Positions 1 through 8,852 of a stretch of 64,000 bases of DNA are shown piece after piece. The translations under genes were made by a program, and so were the position numbers. The DNA is taken from contig NZ_JABLSJ010000009.1 of NCBI RefSeq assembly GCF_013618635.1, forward strand, positions 1 to 64,000. The letters are read 5' to 3'. Numbering within the stretch: the stretch's first letter is position 1; every line of letters begins with the position of its first letter. The DNA comes from Thalassobacillus sp. CUG 92003 (GTDB lineage: Bacteria; Bacillota; Bacilli; Bacillales; Halobacillaceae). Under the pieces are notes generated by a model. The model had not been told where the DNA came from and did no database searches. It saw only the letters and a list, made by a program, of their open reading frames with translations.

Positions 1-85
1 TGAGGAAGCTCACCCCATGCCCACGGAAAGCGATCCGTTTTCCCAGCCAGCATCCACATACACAAAAGTCTCGAAACGGAGTTTG
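1..85. repeat. Fragment of interspersed structured repeat
   Basis: The first ~85 bases match positions 23339-23420 almost base for base, sharing the words GCTCACCCCATGCCCACGG, AAAGCGATCC and GTCTCGAAAC. Only the right half of the repeat is in the window and the rest lies to the left. Unlike the copy at 23160, no terminal inverted repeat follows it; similarity stops soon after GTCTCGAAACGGAGTT. Confidence 0.75.
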
Positions 86-122
86 AAATCGCTTTTCCCT
101 GTGCTAGCACCTCTTCCTGAAG

Positions 123-1391
123 TCAATCAATCGGATTGGGATTGCTTGGAACGGAGATGCTCCCGGTTAAATCATAGGGCCCAATTTGGGATCGTCCAGG
201 TGACTCGAAGACGACTTCTTCATAACCGAACGCCTTGACCGTCATAAGGATGGATTCAACCATATTCAATATTTCCTGGTTGGCCTCCCAGTCTTGCGCA
301 TCATTGAATTGGATGGTTACGCTGTCTTCTGCCGCGTTGATATCATTAATGGCAATTTGCTCAGGTATACTGGGATAAATTTTATTTTGACTTTCACTTT
401 CTTTCAGTTCCTCAATCGCCTCAGAAACTTCACGATAATCGGCTTTGATCGGAATCAACAATTGCGGCGTTTCGTTATTAGCTTGAAATATTTTATAGGC
501 CGCACGTTCTTCCTTTTCGACAGTAAGTGACGTGAGTTCCCCATAATTACCAAGAACGAGGGGGTTGCCTTGATTATCTTTTAACGCCACTTCCTCGACT
601 ACCGTTGAGCTGAACATCGACTGAACACTATCAACAAATAAGACATCAGCTGAGGATCCTTGACTGGAGAATCCTTCAGGAGCTGTTATACGAGCTGTCT
701 TGCCAGATTCATCCACAGAAAAAGTAAAACCTTCTAACATAAATTCAAGTAACCCCAAGGTCTCGGGTTGCACATATTCCTCTACTCCTTCATTAAGGAT
801 GTCTATCAGGCTCTTCTGCGCATCGCTGTCAGATTGAAGCGTCACGGGTACGACATACTGACCACTAGGTTCCGGAAAGGCAACTTGAACGGCACCCTCC
901 TCTGAGGAGGTGACAACATGGCTATTAAGCTGAGGCCCAGCGTCTTCAGAGAAGCTCGCTTCACCCCCATCTTCAGCTTGAGAAGAAGCATCAGGTTCTT
1001 TCTTCAAAGAATCATGTGAAGGATTCTCCTGCTGGGATTCAGATTCCTCTGCACCTTCTGGCTGCGCATCTTCACTCGTCGTCTCTTCGGATGATTCATT
1101 CGCCTTCTCCCCGCTGGATTCAGCTTGATCAGCCGAATCATTCAATGGCGCTGACCCTTGATTTGAATTCAGCATAACAGTCGGGAGAATCAATGCCAGC
1201 AGGAGGAGGACAGCGCACGTTGCCACTGCAGGCGCAAACCAGGTTCTTTTCTTTTTGCTGGCTGGTTTTGAAACATGCGGTGAGATCTTTCGGTAAAGCT
1301 CATCTTTGGTTTGATGATCTTCTATGGTCGGCATCTGTTTCAACTGTTTTTTTATGTTTTCGTCATCAAATCGATGCGGCTCACGCTTCAT
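123..1391 (-). CDS. rsiX: Anti-sigma-X factor RsiX
   Basis: Probable membrane anti-sigma factor that holds SigX inactive. The ~50-residue N terminus is charged and cytoplasmic. One membrane segment follows at about residues 52-75. Then comes a low-complexity Ser/Glu/Gln-rich linker (about 80-165) and an extracytoplasmic domain of about 250 residues that looks like the GerMN-type fold found in RsiX. At 422 residues it is longer than B. subtilis RsiX (about 368), mostly because of the linker. The gene overlaps the end of sigX by 11 bp, so the two are translationally coupled. The assignment rests on position next to sigX plus the architecture. Confidence 0.85.
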   Translation of the reverse strand: MKREPHRFDDENIKKQLKQMPTIEDHQTKDELYRKISPHVSKPASKKKRTWFAPAVATCAVLLLLALILPTVMLNSNQGSAPLNDSADQAESSGEKANESSEETTSEDAQPEGAEESESQQENPSHDSLKKEPDASSQAEDGGEASFSEDAGPQLNSHVVTSSEEGAVQVAFPEPSGQYVVPVTLQSDSDAQKSLIDILNEGVEEYVQPETLGLLEFMLEGFTFSVDESGKTARITAPEGFSSQGSSADVLFVDSVQSMFSSTVVEEVALKDNQGNPLVLGNYGELTSLTVEKEERAAYKIFQANNETPQLLIPIKADYREVSEAIEELKESESQNKIYPSIPEQIAINDINAAEDSVTIQFNDAQDWEANQEILNMVESILMTVKAFGYEEVVFESPGRSQIGPYDLTGSISVPSNPNPID

Positions 1392-1920
1392 GTTCTATCC
1401 CCTCCTCTTCCAGCTTCTCTAACTGTTCCTTCAGTGCCTTCATTCCTCTATGCTGTGTTGTTTTCACTTTACTTTCACTCCACCCCAGAATAGCCGCGGT
1501 TTCTTCAATTGACATCGACTGAATGAATCGAAGTATGATGACACTCTTCTGGTTGACCGTACAATAATCCAGACCTCGGTACACTTTTTTCATCTCTTCT
1601 TTCTGAATCGTAATTTCTTCAGGTAAAGGCTCGTTATCTTTCAAGCGCTCTCCCTGTTCCCCCCAATCAAAAAATTCCATAATACGTTCGCGCGTCCGTT
1701 TTTGCTTGCGGAAATGGTCGATGGTGACATGGCGGGCAATGGAGAACAACCACGTTTTTTCACTGCTTTTTCCGTTAAAAGAATCATACGATTTCATCAC
1801 TTTAATATAGACATCTTGCACAAGATCTTCTGCCAAGTCTCTATTTTTCACCATATAAAGGATGAACTGAAAAACGTCTCGATGATAGTGATCGTAAAGA
1901 CGTTCGAACACAGCTTTCAT
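1381..1920 (-). CDS. sigX: ECF RNA polymerase sigma factor SigX
   Basis: ECF sigma factor that in Bacillus controls cell-envelope and surface-charge genes. Region 2 spans about residues 9-78 (LYDHYHRDVFQF, then EDLVQDVYIKVMKSY and EKTWLFSIARH). Region 4 spans about 114-170, with the DNA-recognition helix around WSESKVKTTQHRG. At 179 residues it is near the B. subtilis length (about 194), and the motif string is very close to B. subtilis SigX. The start has GGGAGGA about 8 nt upstream. It is cotranscribed with rsiX, and a SigX-type promoter sits just upstream. Confidence 0.95.
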   Translation of the reverse strand: MKAVFERLYDHYHRDVFQFILYMVKNRDLAEDLVQDVYIKVMKSYDSFNGKSSEKTWLFSIARHVTIDHFRKQKRTRERIMEFFDWGEQGERLKDNEPLPEEITIQKEEMKKVYRGLDYCTVNQKSVIILRFIQSMSIEETAAILGWSESKVKTTQHRGMKALKEQLEKLEEEGIEHEA

Positions 1921-1946
1921 ATGTGTTCCTCCCGTTCATAGGTATA

Positions 1947-1973
1947 GTCGTTTATGTAAGACAAAATGTTTCA
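1947..1973 (-). promoter_or_regulatory. Autoregulatory SigX-type promoter of sigX-rsiX
   Basis: On the minus strand, TGAAAC (1968-1973) and CGAC (1947-1950) are separated by 17 bp. This fits the ECF/SigX pattern TGTAAC-N16/17-CGAC with one mismatch. It lies 27 bp before the sigX start codon. Confidence 0.6.
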
Positions 1974-1996
1974 CTCTTAATCATAATATGTTCCAC

Positions 1997-2028
1997 AAAA
2001 AAATACCAACCTGAATTTTGGCTGGTAT
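1997..2028 (-). terminator. Terminator of the B12 uptake unit
   Basis: On the minus strand ATACCAGCC (2028-2020) pairs with GGTTGGTAT (2011-2003), followed by seven T. It begins at the stop codon of the S-component gene and isolates it from the sigX promoter. Confidence 0.8.
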
Positions 2029-2540
2029 CATATCGTCAAATATTGATTCTGGTAACGAAAAAACAAGCGTTGAACAAGTGGGGCTAAAACTAGGATGAAG
2101 CCGGCATTGCTTAAGGCATGGTATCCATCAAAAGGGAGTCCTGCTAAATAGTAACCCCAAAACGGCTGTCCCGCAGCCCTCATCGTTAAAGAAAGAACGA
2201 GACCGAAGAAAAAACCGCTCATAGCTCCGTATATGGAGAGGCCCCAGAAGGGCACATGAGCACGATAATGCCCTAACAACCCGGCTCCCGCCCCGATCAA
2301 TATCCAGGCAGTGCCCTGCCATACTACCCAGGGTCCCATCCCGAGCAACACATTAGATAAAAAGGTCGTTAAAGCAGCTACACATACTGCCGCAAGCGGC
2401 CCCATCCAAAAACCTGTTAAGATGATGATCGCCGTGACGGGCTGGATATTCGGCAGGCCAGCTAGCATAAACCGGCCTGCCACTGCTAATGCAGCCAACA
2501 TAGCGATCAAGGTGAGCTTGTAGGTATTCATCCTCATCAT
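2028..2540 (-). CDS. ECF-transporter substrate-binding (S) component, probably for cobalamin
   Basis: Small polytopic membrane protein of about 170 residues with five or six hydrophobic segments. It has the S-component signature of an N-terminal RFMLAGLPNIQP stretch followed by IILTGFWMGPLAA and a long hydrophobic second half. S components bind a vitamin and dock on a shared EcfA/A'/T energising module, which is not in this window. B12 specificity is inferred from the upstream cobalamin riboswitch and the adjoining DUF4430 lipoprotein. The start is taken at an ATG overlapping the upstream stop (ATGA); a TTG six bases earlier and an ATG nine bases later are alternatives. Confidence 0.75.
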   Translation of the reverse strand: MMRMNTYKLTLIAMLAALAVAGRFMLAGLPNIQPVTAIIILTGFWMGPLAAVCVAALTTFLSNVLLGMGPWVVWQGTAWILIGAGAGLLGHYRAHVPFWGLSIYGAMSGFFFGLVLSLTMRAAGQPFWGYYLAGLPFDGYHALSNAGFILVLAPLVQRLFFRYQNQYLTI

Positions 2541-2941
2541 TCCCAAGCTGCAAAATCGAATTCGATATTATCATCATCTTTTACTTCATACTCATTGGCA
2601 CCTGTAGACGCTTCCTCTCCGTTAATGGTATACATCCAAGCTTTTTGTTCTCCTTCTTCAGCAGAAACACCTTCAATGCTCGTAATGAATCCATCTTCTT
2701 CTTTAATGTCAAAGTTGTTTTTCATCACGTCCATCAATACGGCGCCTTCCTCTACGGTCAATTCCTCTTCAGCGACTGTTTCCTCTCCATTATTTTGGGT
2801 GATGTTAACAGTTACATTTACTTCTTCCTGCTGTTCTTTTTCCGTATTTGCTTCCTGCGACTCGCCCCCATCAGATTGGCAGCCTGTCAGGACACTTCCC
2901 ATTAACATACATGCGAATAAAAATGATGACAACCACTTCAT
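2537..2941 (-). CDS. DUF4430 lipoprotein, candidate cobalamin-binding protein
   Basis: A lipoprotein of about 134 residues. It has a short signal peptide ending in the lipobox LTGC, then an acidic Glu/Gln linker, then a ~75-residue DUF4430 domain (from about residue 60) with the typical end YTINGEEASTG...DDDNIEFDFAAWE. DUF4430 resembles the C-terminal domain of the animal cobalamin carriers intrinsic factor and transcobalamin. The start chosen, an ATG at 2941, has GGGGGAGGAAGG in front; an in-frame start 12 codons earlier lacks a ribosome site. It is first in a two-gene unit under a B12 riboswitch. Cobalamin capture is inferred, not shown. Confidence 0.75.
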   Translation of the reverse strand: MKWLSSFLFACMLMGSVLTGCQSDGGESQEANTEKEQQEEVNVTVNITQNNGEETVAEEELTVEEGAVLMDVMKNNFDIKEEDGFITSIEGVSAEEGEQKAWMYTINGEEASTGANEYEVKDDDNIEFDFAAWE

Positions 2942-3025
2942 GATAACCTTCCTCCCCCTATTAATCTGATTTGACACTCAGCGATTGGACTTGATTCATG
3001 TACAGCCGATTTCAGACACTACAAA

Positions 3026-3051
3026 AGCCTACCCTGAAGCAGGATAGGCTT
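3026..3051 (-). terminator. Leader hairpin, possible riboswitch expression platform
   Basis: AAGCCTATCCTG and CAGGGTAGGCTT (minus strand) form a 12-bp stem with one G-U pair and a tiny loop. It sits between the riboswitch aptamer and the lipoprotein gene. The T tract after it is short (TTGTAG), so it is either a weak terminator or an anti-terminator partner. Confidence 0.5.
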
Positions 3052-3140
3052 AAGACATACCAATATATGATCTTCATAACAAACAAAATAGACCCGATCG
3101 GCTGTCTCAAACGCTCAATCCCCGGAGCTTTGAAACTAAG

Positions 3141-3296
3141 AAGTCAGGCAGGTCTACTGGCTTAGGCCTCTTCCTACTCCAAGTCCTTCCCATACCCAAG
3201 CGTACAGTGGATCTTCTTGTTTCGTCAGCCTTAACAGTTGCGAGGACAGCCCCGGGCTTTCACCGGATTCCCTATTATGCCGAAACGGCACCCTCA
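3141..3296 (-). ncRNA. Cobalamin (B12) riboswitch
   Basis: The minus strand carries the conserved B12-box elements in order: GGTGCC, then AATAGGGAATCCGGTG, then GCCCGGGGCTGTCC and CGCAACTGT. The 3' part follows with GCCAGTAGACCTGCCTG. Order and spacing fit the class I cobalamin aptamer. It precedes the lipoprotein and S-component genes by about 200 bases and would reduce their expression when B12 is plentiful. Confidence 0.93.
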
Positions 3297-3320
3297 TTCT
3301 TAATATTCAGTTCAATTAAT

Positions 3321-3348
3321 AGATTACCACACTTTTACTATTTGTAAA
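3321..3348 (-). promoter_or_regulatory. Possible SigA promoter for the B12 unit
   Basis: TTTACA (3343-3348) and TAATCT (3321-3326) on the minus strand with a 16-bp spacer, about 25 bases ahead of the aptamer. The -10 is a poor match. Confidence 0.3.
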
Positions 3349-3378
3349 ATTAAATGTTTCATGAACAACAAGATTTTC

Positions 3379-5169
3379 TTACAGGTTATCTGAATTTTCG
3401 GCTCCTTCTGGCAAATGGAAGCTGAAAATTGTACCTTTACCTTCTTTACTATGCACGTTAATGAAACCGTCGTGTGCTTCAACGATGTTTTTGGCGATTG
3501 CCAAACCAAGGCCGGTTCCTTTTTTGCCATCTTTACGCTTTCTTGCCCTATCGGCTTTATAAAAGCGTTCAAACACAAACGGCAGATCCTCTTCAGCGAT
3601 CCCGGTACCGGAATCTTGAATAGACACTTCAACCCACTCGTTTTCTTTAGTCACGTTAATCTCAACGGTGCCTTTAACGGGAGTGTGACGGATTGCATTG
3701 TCAATTAAGTTGGTCATCACCTGTTCAATCCGGTCAGGATCCATGTCAATGTATTGCTCAGGCATATCGATGTTCATTCGCAAATCAACTTGCTTTTCTT
3801 GAGCAGGTCCTTGAAACTTATGAATGATTCTTTCTATGAAAGGCGACACATCCACAGCTTCCTTGCTTAACGAGATATGGCCTGCTTCCATACGCGCCAG
3901 GTCCAATAACTCATTAACTAAACGGCCGATACGTAATGATTCATCGTGAATGATATCGGCCAGTTCATTTTTCTCTTCGTTGGTTTCAGCTACATCATCC
4001 ACGATGGCTTCACTGTAACCTTGCAGCATTGATATAGGTGTGCGAAGTTCATGGGAAACGTTGGCTATGAAATCTTTTCGCAATTTATCAAGGCGTCTTT
4101 CTTCTGTCATATCCCGGATAACAGCTACCGCTCCTCTGACAAAAGCTTTATCGTATAGAGGCGTCATAATAATAACCCATGTACGACCTTGCACGTTAGT
4201 TTCTGTCATGACTTCTGTTTCCTGCGTAATCACACGATTGAATAATTGAGACAGCTCATCTGGCAGGAAGCTCTGCTCTTTCGTCACTTCCCCATTTGAC
4301 ATGGCATCAGAATGATATTCCACTGCTTCTAAGTATTGACCCGCAGGAGGGTTTGTAATTAAGATTTCACCTTGTCGATTGAACGTTATCACACCATCTG
4401 CCATGGAACTTAATATTCCGGAAAGCTGTTCTTTCTCTTGATTCACTGCATTGATATGATACTTAAGCTGCCTTCCCATACGATTGAAAGCCATAGCCAA
4501 TTCGCCTATTTCATCGTGGGTCAATATAGGAATTTTCGTATTAAACTCACCTTCAGCCAGTTCTAATGCTCCTTCACGCATTTTTATCAAGGGTGCAGTA
4601 ATTCGAGTTGACAAGAAAAAAGCGAATATCGTAGTGAGGAAGATCGCTATGCCAGCGGCAAGAAAAATAATTTTCGTCGTTTGCCGGCTCGTTTCTTCGA
4701 TAATATCTAGAGGCTGATAAACAAAGACGCCCCCTTCTCTATTCGGAAAAGGTGTCCCCACAACGACTACTTGCCGCTCATCATTGTCTAAATCAGCTAT
4801 TTTCTTCACATCAGCTTGATCCTCAAACACGCGAGCTAACTCAGGATCAGAGCGGACCCACTGCTCATTGATATCAGGTAAATCATTTTGTTCGCTCGAC
4901 ATCCAGACGTTGTCATTGCCAAAGGTAATCATAATGCGGCTTGAAGGATCTTTCATTTGTTCGGCGATCTCTAACCCAAGCTCCCGATCGTCATGACTCT
5001 CAATCGTTTCAGCCACACGTCCGGCTGTCTGAAGTAACTCTTCTTCAGCCTCAATCACATGATAGTTCTCAAAGAACTCCAATAATAAAACCGTTAAGAT
5101 GAAGAGAACGAACGAAACCATCAACAGGATGGTGAACCATAATTTTCCGACTACACTGCGCCAGAACAT
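3379..5169 (-). CDS. resE: Sensor histidine kinase ResE
   Basis: Membrane histidine kinase of the ResDE system, which adjusts respiration to oxygen limitation and nitric oxide. Membrane segments at about residues 11-32 and 168-188 enclose an extracytoplasmic sensor domain. A HAMP domain follows (about 188-240), then a PAS domain (about 250-355). The HisKA box is NVSHELRTPIS with the phospho-acceptor His near residue 373. The ATPase domain has the N box TNLIDNAIRH, then DSGTGIAEED and GTGLGLAI. Length 596 matches B. subtilis ResE (589). The start overlaps the resD stop by one base (TGATG). Confidence 0.95.
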   Translation of the reverse strand: MFWRSVVGKLWFTILLMVSFVLFILTVLLLEFFENYHVIEAEEELLQTAGRVAETIESHDDRELGLEIAEQMKDPSSRIMITFGNDNVWMSSEQNDLPDINEQWVRSDPELARVFEDQADVKKIADLDNDERQVVVVGTPFPNREGGVFVYQPLDIIEETSRQTTKIIFLAAGIAIFLTTIFAFFLSTRITAPLIKMREGALELAEGEFNTKIPILTHDEIGELAMAFNRMGRQLKYHINAVNQEKEQLSGILSSMADGVITFNRQGEILITNPPAGQYLEAVEYHSDAMSNGEVTKEQSFLPDELSQLFNRVITQETEVMTETNVQGRTWVIIMTPLYDKAFVRGAVAVIRDMTEERRLDKLRKDFIANVSHELRTPISMLQGYSEAIVDDVAETNEEKNELADIIHDESLRIGRLVNELLDLARMEAGHISLSKEAVDVSPFIERIIHKFQGPAQEKQVDLRMNIDMPEQYIDMDPDRIEQVMTNLIDNAIRHTPVKGTVEINVTKENEWVEVSIQDSGTGIAEEDLPFVFERFYKADRARKRKDGKKGTGLGLAIAKNIVEAHDGFINVHSKEGKGTIFSFHLPEGAENSDNL

Positions 5170-5885
5170 CAGCTACCATTAACCTCGAATTTATATCCGA
5201 CACCCCAAACCGTCACGATCATGGCGGCGGCATTGGCTGAGACTTTGCTCAATTTTTCCCTCAGGCGTTTGACGTGTGTATCGACTGTGCGTAGGTCACC
5301 GAAGAATTCATATTGCCATACCTCTTTAAGTAATTCCTCTCGCGCAAATACTTTATCGGGCGATTTAGCCAAATAGTACAAGAGTTCATACTCCTTAGGT
5401 GTCAACATCACTTCTTTTCCATCAGCCGTGACGCGGTGAGCGTCAAGATCAATGGTGAGATGTGGGAAAACGATGACGTTCCGTGCGGCCGTTTCAGTGT
5501 CCAGGAATCGCGTCTGGGATGATCGTCTAAGCAACGCTTTCACACGTAAAACGACTTCACGCGGGCTAAATGGTTTGACGATATAATCATCCGTACCCAC
5601 TTCGAACCCTTGAACACGATTGGCTTCTTCACCTTTAGCCGTCAGCATGATGACGGGTGTGGATTTTTTTTCGCGTAATCGCTGACACACTTCAATCCCG
5701 TCCGTTCCTGGCATCATGAGATCGAGTAAAATGACATCATAGTCTTGATTCAAGGCAAGCGTCAATGCCTCATCTCCATCTGCTGCTTCTTCAACTTCAT
5801 AATCTTCTTTTTCCAAGTAAAGTCTTACTAATCGCCGTATTCTATCTTCATCATCTACAACTAATATTCGGGCTTCTTTCTCCAT
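5169..5885 (-). CDS. resD: Response regulator ResD
   Basis: OmpR/PhoB-family regulator that activates cytochrome biogenesis and anaerobic genes when phosphorylated by ResE. The receiver domain has the acidic pair at residues 11-12, the phospho-acceptor Asp55 in LLDLMMPG and Lys104 in VKPFSP. The C-terminal winged helix contains LTPKEYELLYYLA and the recognition region RTVDTHVKRLREKL. At 238 residues it matches the family length. GAGGGAGCG lies 7 nt before the ATG. It directly precedes resE and follows resC after 101 bases holding a hairpin. Confidence 0.96.
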   Translation of the reverse strand: MEKEARILVVDDEDRIRRLVRLYLEKEDYEVEEAADGDEALTLALNQDYDVILLDLMMPGTDGIEVCQRLREKKSTPVIMLTAKGEEANRVQGFEVGTDDYIVKPFSPREVVLRVKALLRRSSQTRFLDTETAARNVIVFPHLTIDLDAHRVTADGKEVMLTPKEYELLYYLAKSPDKVFAREELLKEVWQYEFFGDLRTVDTHVKRLREKLSKVSANAAAMIVTVWGVGYKFEVNGS

Positions 5886-5953
5886 GACAATCGCTCCCTC
5901 ATAAGTATTGACCTTTAGTATTGGTCAGATCGCCATATACGTTTCACGACGTT

Positions 5954-5979
5954 AAGGGGAGTTTTTGAAAACTCCCCTT
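5954..5979. terminator. Hairpin between resC and resD
   Basis: AAGGGGAGTTTT and AAAACTCCCCTT form a 12-bp perfect stem eight bases past the resC stop. The T tract follows on the plus-strand reading, whereas the genes are read on the minus strand. It may therefore be a partial terminator or processing site between resABC and resDE. Confidence 0.5.
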
Positions 5980-5986
5980 TTGTGAC

Positions 5987-7171
5987 CTACGCATATGAAT
6001 GAAGTCCGGAAATCACTAAATTCACCGCAATTAAATTAAACATGATGATAGCAAAACCACCGACAGCCAACCAAGCCGAATTTGTGCCGTGCCAGCCTCT
6101 CGAGAGTCGTAAATGTAAAAAGGCAGCATAGAACAGCCATGTGATCAATGCCCAGACTTCCTTAGGATCCCAACCCCAGAAGCGATCCCAAGCTTGTTGG
6201 GCCCAAATCATTGCGAAAATTAAAGCGCCTAACGTGAAGATAGGGAATCCGATGGTCACTGCGCGATAAGAGACTTCATCAATAATATCAGGATTCGCTT
6301 TTTTCAACCAGGGCTGAATACTTGCGGCTATACGTTTTCTCAAGATCAGTCGCACTGCCCCGTAGAGCACTAGCCCGGACAATAATGACCAAATCAATGT
6401 GTTAAACTTTTGAGCAGCATCCACTCCCCGCATCCATACAGGAGCATCGAACCACGGTGCCATCTTACCGGAAGATGTCAATTCACCATCATGCGGACCA
6501 GCAATAGCAGGCATTTCATACTCAATTGCTGTCATCTCGCCTTCTATAGGAGCTTGGAACGCCACCTGGTAACCGAACCCGCTGAAAGCACTGGATACGA
6601 TAATAAATCCGAGGGTAGAAAAGACAATATACATCACGAATTCCAACCAGAATGTGTGCTTAGACTTCTGAGATTGGTCGATCTGACGAATTAAAAATAA
6701 GAGACCCGCAGCAAAACTGACCGCTAAAATAGCCTGACCAAGCGCAGCAGTTGTGACATGAATATATAACCAATGCGTTTGCAGAGAAGGCACAAGCGGC
6801 GAGATTTCTCTCGGGAACATACTTGCATATGCTATGATCAACACTGCTACAGGCAACGTAAACAACCCAAGAATGTTGAGACGGTAAATGGAGTAAATCA
6901 CAATAAATGCCAAAACTAACATCATACCGAAGAACGTTGTATATTCAAACAAATTACTGACAGGGGCATGAGCGCTTGCCACCCACCGTGTGAAAAAATA
7001 GCCAACCTGTGAGAGGAAACCGATCACAGTCAAGGTTATTCCTATTTTACCTGCTTTACTGGCCTTCCCACTGTTCTTATCCTTAACTGTAGCTCCAAAA
7101 AAAAGTATGGCCGCTAAATAAATAAAAAATGCTGCATACAGTAAATTACTGCTGATTGTGCTTAACTCCAT
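5987..7171 (-). CDS. resC: Cytochrome c biogenesis protein ResC (CcsA family)
   Basis: Polytopic membrane protein that with ResB forms the system II haem-delivery complex attaching haem to apocytochrome c outside the membrane. Several hydrophobic segments are visible. The tryptophan-rich haem-handling motif [14 protein letters not shown] lies near residue 335, with conserved histidines around it (YAAFLHLRL and ISGLHSYA at the end). Start: AAAGGAGG lies six bases before the ATG at 7171, while the ATG at 7177 directly abuts the ribosome site. The gene overlaps the resB 3' end. Confidence 0.94.
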   Translation of the reverse strand: MELSTISSNLLYAAFFIYLAAILFFGATVKDKNSGKASKAGKIGITLTVIGFLSQVGYFFTRWVASAHAPVSNLFEYTTFFGMMLVLAFIVIYSIYRLNILGLFTLPVAVLIIAYASMFPREISPLVPSLQTHWLYIHVTTAALGQAILAVSFAAGLLFLIRQIDQSQKSKHTFWLEFVMYIVFSTLGFIIVSSAFSGFGYQVAFQAPIEGEMTAIEYEMPAIAGPHDGELTSSGKMAPWFDAPVWMRGVDAAQKFNTLIWSLLSGLVLYGAVRLILRKRIAASIQPWLKKANPDIIDEVSYRAVTIGFPIFTLGALIFAMIWAQQAWDRFWGWDPKEVWALITWLFYAAFLHLRLSRGWHGTNSAWLAVGGFAIIMFNLIAVNLVISGLHSYA

Positions 7172-8825
7172 GTTCATCCTCCTTTGCCCGGGGTTTTTCA
7201 GATGCGGCTTTTATTTCCTGTTGATCTTCCGGAACGGAGAGACCTGTATCATTAAATGCTCTCTCCATATCTTTTTTCAAGCCATACCAATTCTTATTGG
7301 TGTGCCCGGCTACCCAAACTTCATTATCTTTAGGGTGAATCCAGATGCGGCGATGATTCCAGTACATACCCTGCATGACCCCAATCATGAAAATGGCGCC
7401 GCCTAATCCTAAGAACGGAAGCGTGTGATCCTTTTTCACCGTGAGACCGGATACGTCCCTCATCTCGAAATCTTCAATTCCAAGCTTATAATCGTTTTCA
7501 TTTGTAGGATCGATGTTACGACCAATACCGGCAAAGCTCACTTCAGGTTCTGCATCCCCCGGAGGATGGACCTCGAACACGAATGCAGGATTTTTTGGGT
7601 ACTTGGATTTGGAAACAGGCGCTCCATCCTCAAGCTCGTATTCAGGAAAATATTCATTGATAACTACTCGATAACCGTCCTCGAGTTCATATTCTGACTG
7701 TGGATCTGACAAATCGATTGTAAATGTGCCGTGCACATTATCTTCATTACCCGTGTCATGAAGATTGAATGTCATGCTGCTGAATTCATTTTGCTGAAAA
7801 CTTGCTTGATATAAACTGTAACCATCAAATTTAATCGGCTGATTGACTTTTGAATGTGTTTCTTTTAATACTTCCAACTCTGGATCTGTGCCGACCGTGG
7901 CGTCGTCCTTCCGTTCGTAAATAACAGCGTTCGTTTGATAGTTTTTCGGAACTTGGCCGCCTTGTTGCTGCAGGGCTTCTTTATAACGGGGGTCGTCTTC
8001 GTCATACGTTTCTAATATGAAGTCTTCATTTTTAATGTAATACTGACCTTCTGTACTGGGAATGACTTTAGTTTCCCCTTCACGAACCCAGACAAAATCA
8101 TCGGTATACATAAAAGGAACAAACCGTAGTAAAGCACCTAGCAAAAAGATGATGAGACCAATGTGGTTTACATAAGGACCCCATCTGGCAAACCGTCCCT
8201 TTTCAGCTAATATGTGACCATCTTCTTCCCTTACGTTAAAACGCCGCTTTTTCAACTGCTGCTTCAGCAACTCTGTATCAGCAGATGGGCTCTTTCCAAA
8301 CAAGCGTTGTTTACGCATAAAACGTTCGTGCCTTTTCGGCTTTTGATTTTTCAATGTCCGGTGCAATGGCACAAACCGGTCAATACTTGCGATGACAATC
8401 GAAATCCCGATCAACGCAATCAAAATCATATACCACCACGAACTATACAGGTTATGGAGACCTAGCTGATAATAAATTTGACCTGCTAGACCGTATTGAT
8501 CTTCATAATGAACGGAAGGGTTAACACCCGGGGGTATGTACATTTCCTGCGGGAAAATAGTACCCAGCATGGAAGCGGTCAGCGTAATGACAATCAGCCA
8601 TACGCCGACTTTAACACTGGAGAAAAAATTCCAAATTTTATCGATGACTGTCCGGTTGTACGTTTGAGAACGACGCGCACTGCCATCATACCGCATATTC
8701 AAAAGCGATTCATTCTTATTATCCTGTCCAGGTTGCTGTGGAGTCAACGGTTTGCCGCAAGCTTCACATAACTCGGTGCCCTCGGGATTTACATGCCCGC
8801 ATTCACATGTAATTTTATTATTCAT
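7146..8825 (-). CDS. resB: Cytochrome c biogenesis protein ResB
   Basis: Partner of ResC in system II cytochrome c maturation. Residues 1-25 carry a zinc-ribbon-like cluster (Cys7, Cys9, Cys20, Cys23), as in B. subtilis ResB. It is followed by the conserved [14 protein letters not shown] segment and a first membrane helix at about 75-95. Further helices follow, then a large extracytoplasmic domain and a final helix near residue 475. Length 559 compares with 542 in B. subtilis. It is read after resA with a 27-base gap, and overlaps resC. Confidence 0.95.
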   Translation of the reverse strand: MNNKITCECGHVNPEGTELCEACGKPLTPQQPGQDNKNESLLNMRYDGSARRSQTYNRTVIDKIWNFFSSVKVGVWLIVITLTASMLGTIFPQEMYIPPGVNPSVHYEDQYGLAGQIYYQLGLHNLYSSWWYMILIALIGISIVIASIDRFVPLHRTLKNQKPKRHERFMRKQRLFGKSPSADTELLKQQLKKRRFNVREEDGHILAEKGRFARWGPYVNHIGLIIFLLGALLRFVPFMYTDDFVWVREGETKVIPSTEGQYYIKNEDFILETYDEDDPRYKEALQQQGGQVPKNYQTNAVIYERKDDATVGTDPELEVLKETHSKVNQPIKFDGYSLYQASFQQNEFSSMTFNLHDTGNEDNVHGTFTIDLSDPQSEYELEDGYRVVINEYFPEYELEDGAPVSKSKYPKNPAFVFEVHPPGDAEPEVSFAGIGRNIDPTNENDYKLGIEDFEMRDVSGLTVKKDHTLPFLGLGGAIFMIGVMQGMYWNHRRIWIHPKDNEVWVAGHTNKNWYGLKKDMERAFNDTGLSVPEDQQEIKAASEKPRAKEDEHGVKHNQQ

Positions 8826-8852
8826 ACAAAAACCTCACAATTACTGGATAAC

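Noticed and set aside
1193-1522. Long plus-strand frames opposite sigX-rsiX and other strong genes
   Set aside because: They are antisense shadows of well-supported genes and have no ribosome sites or family resemblance.
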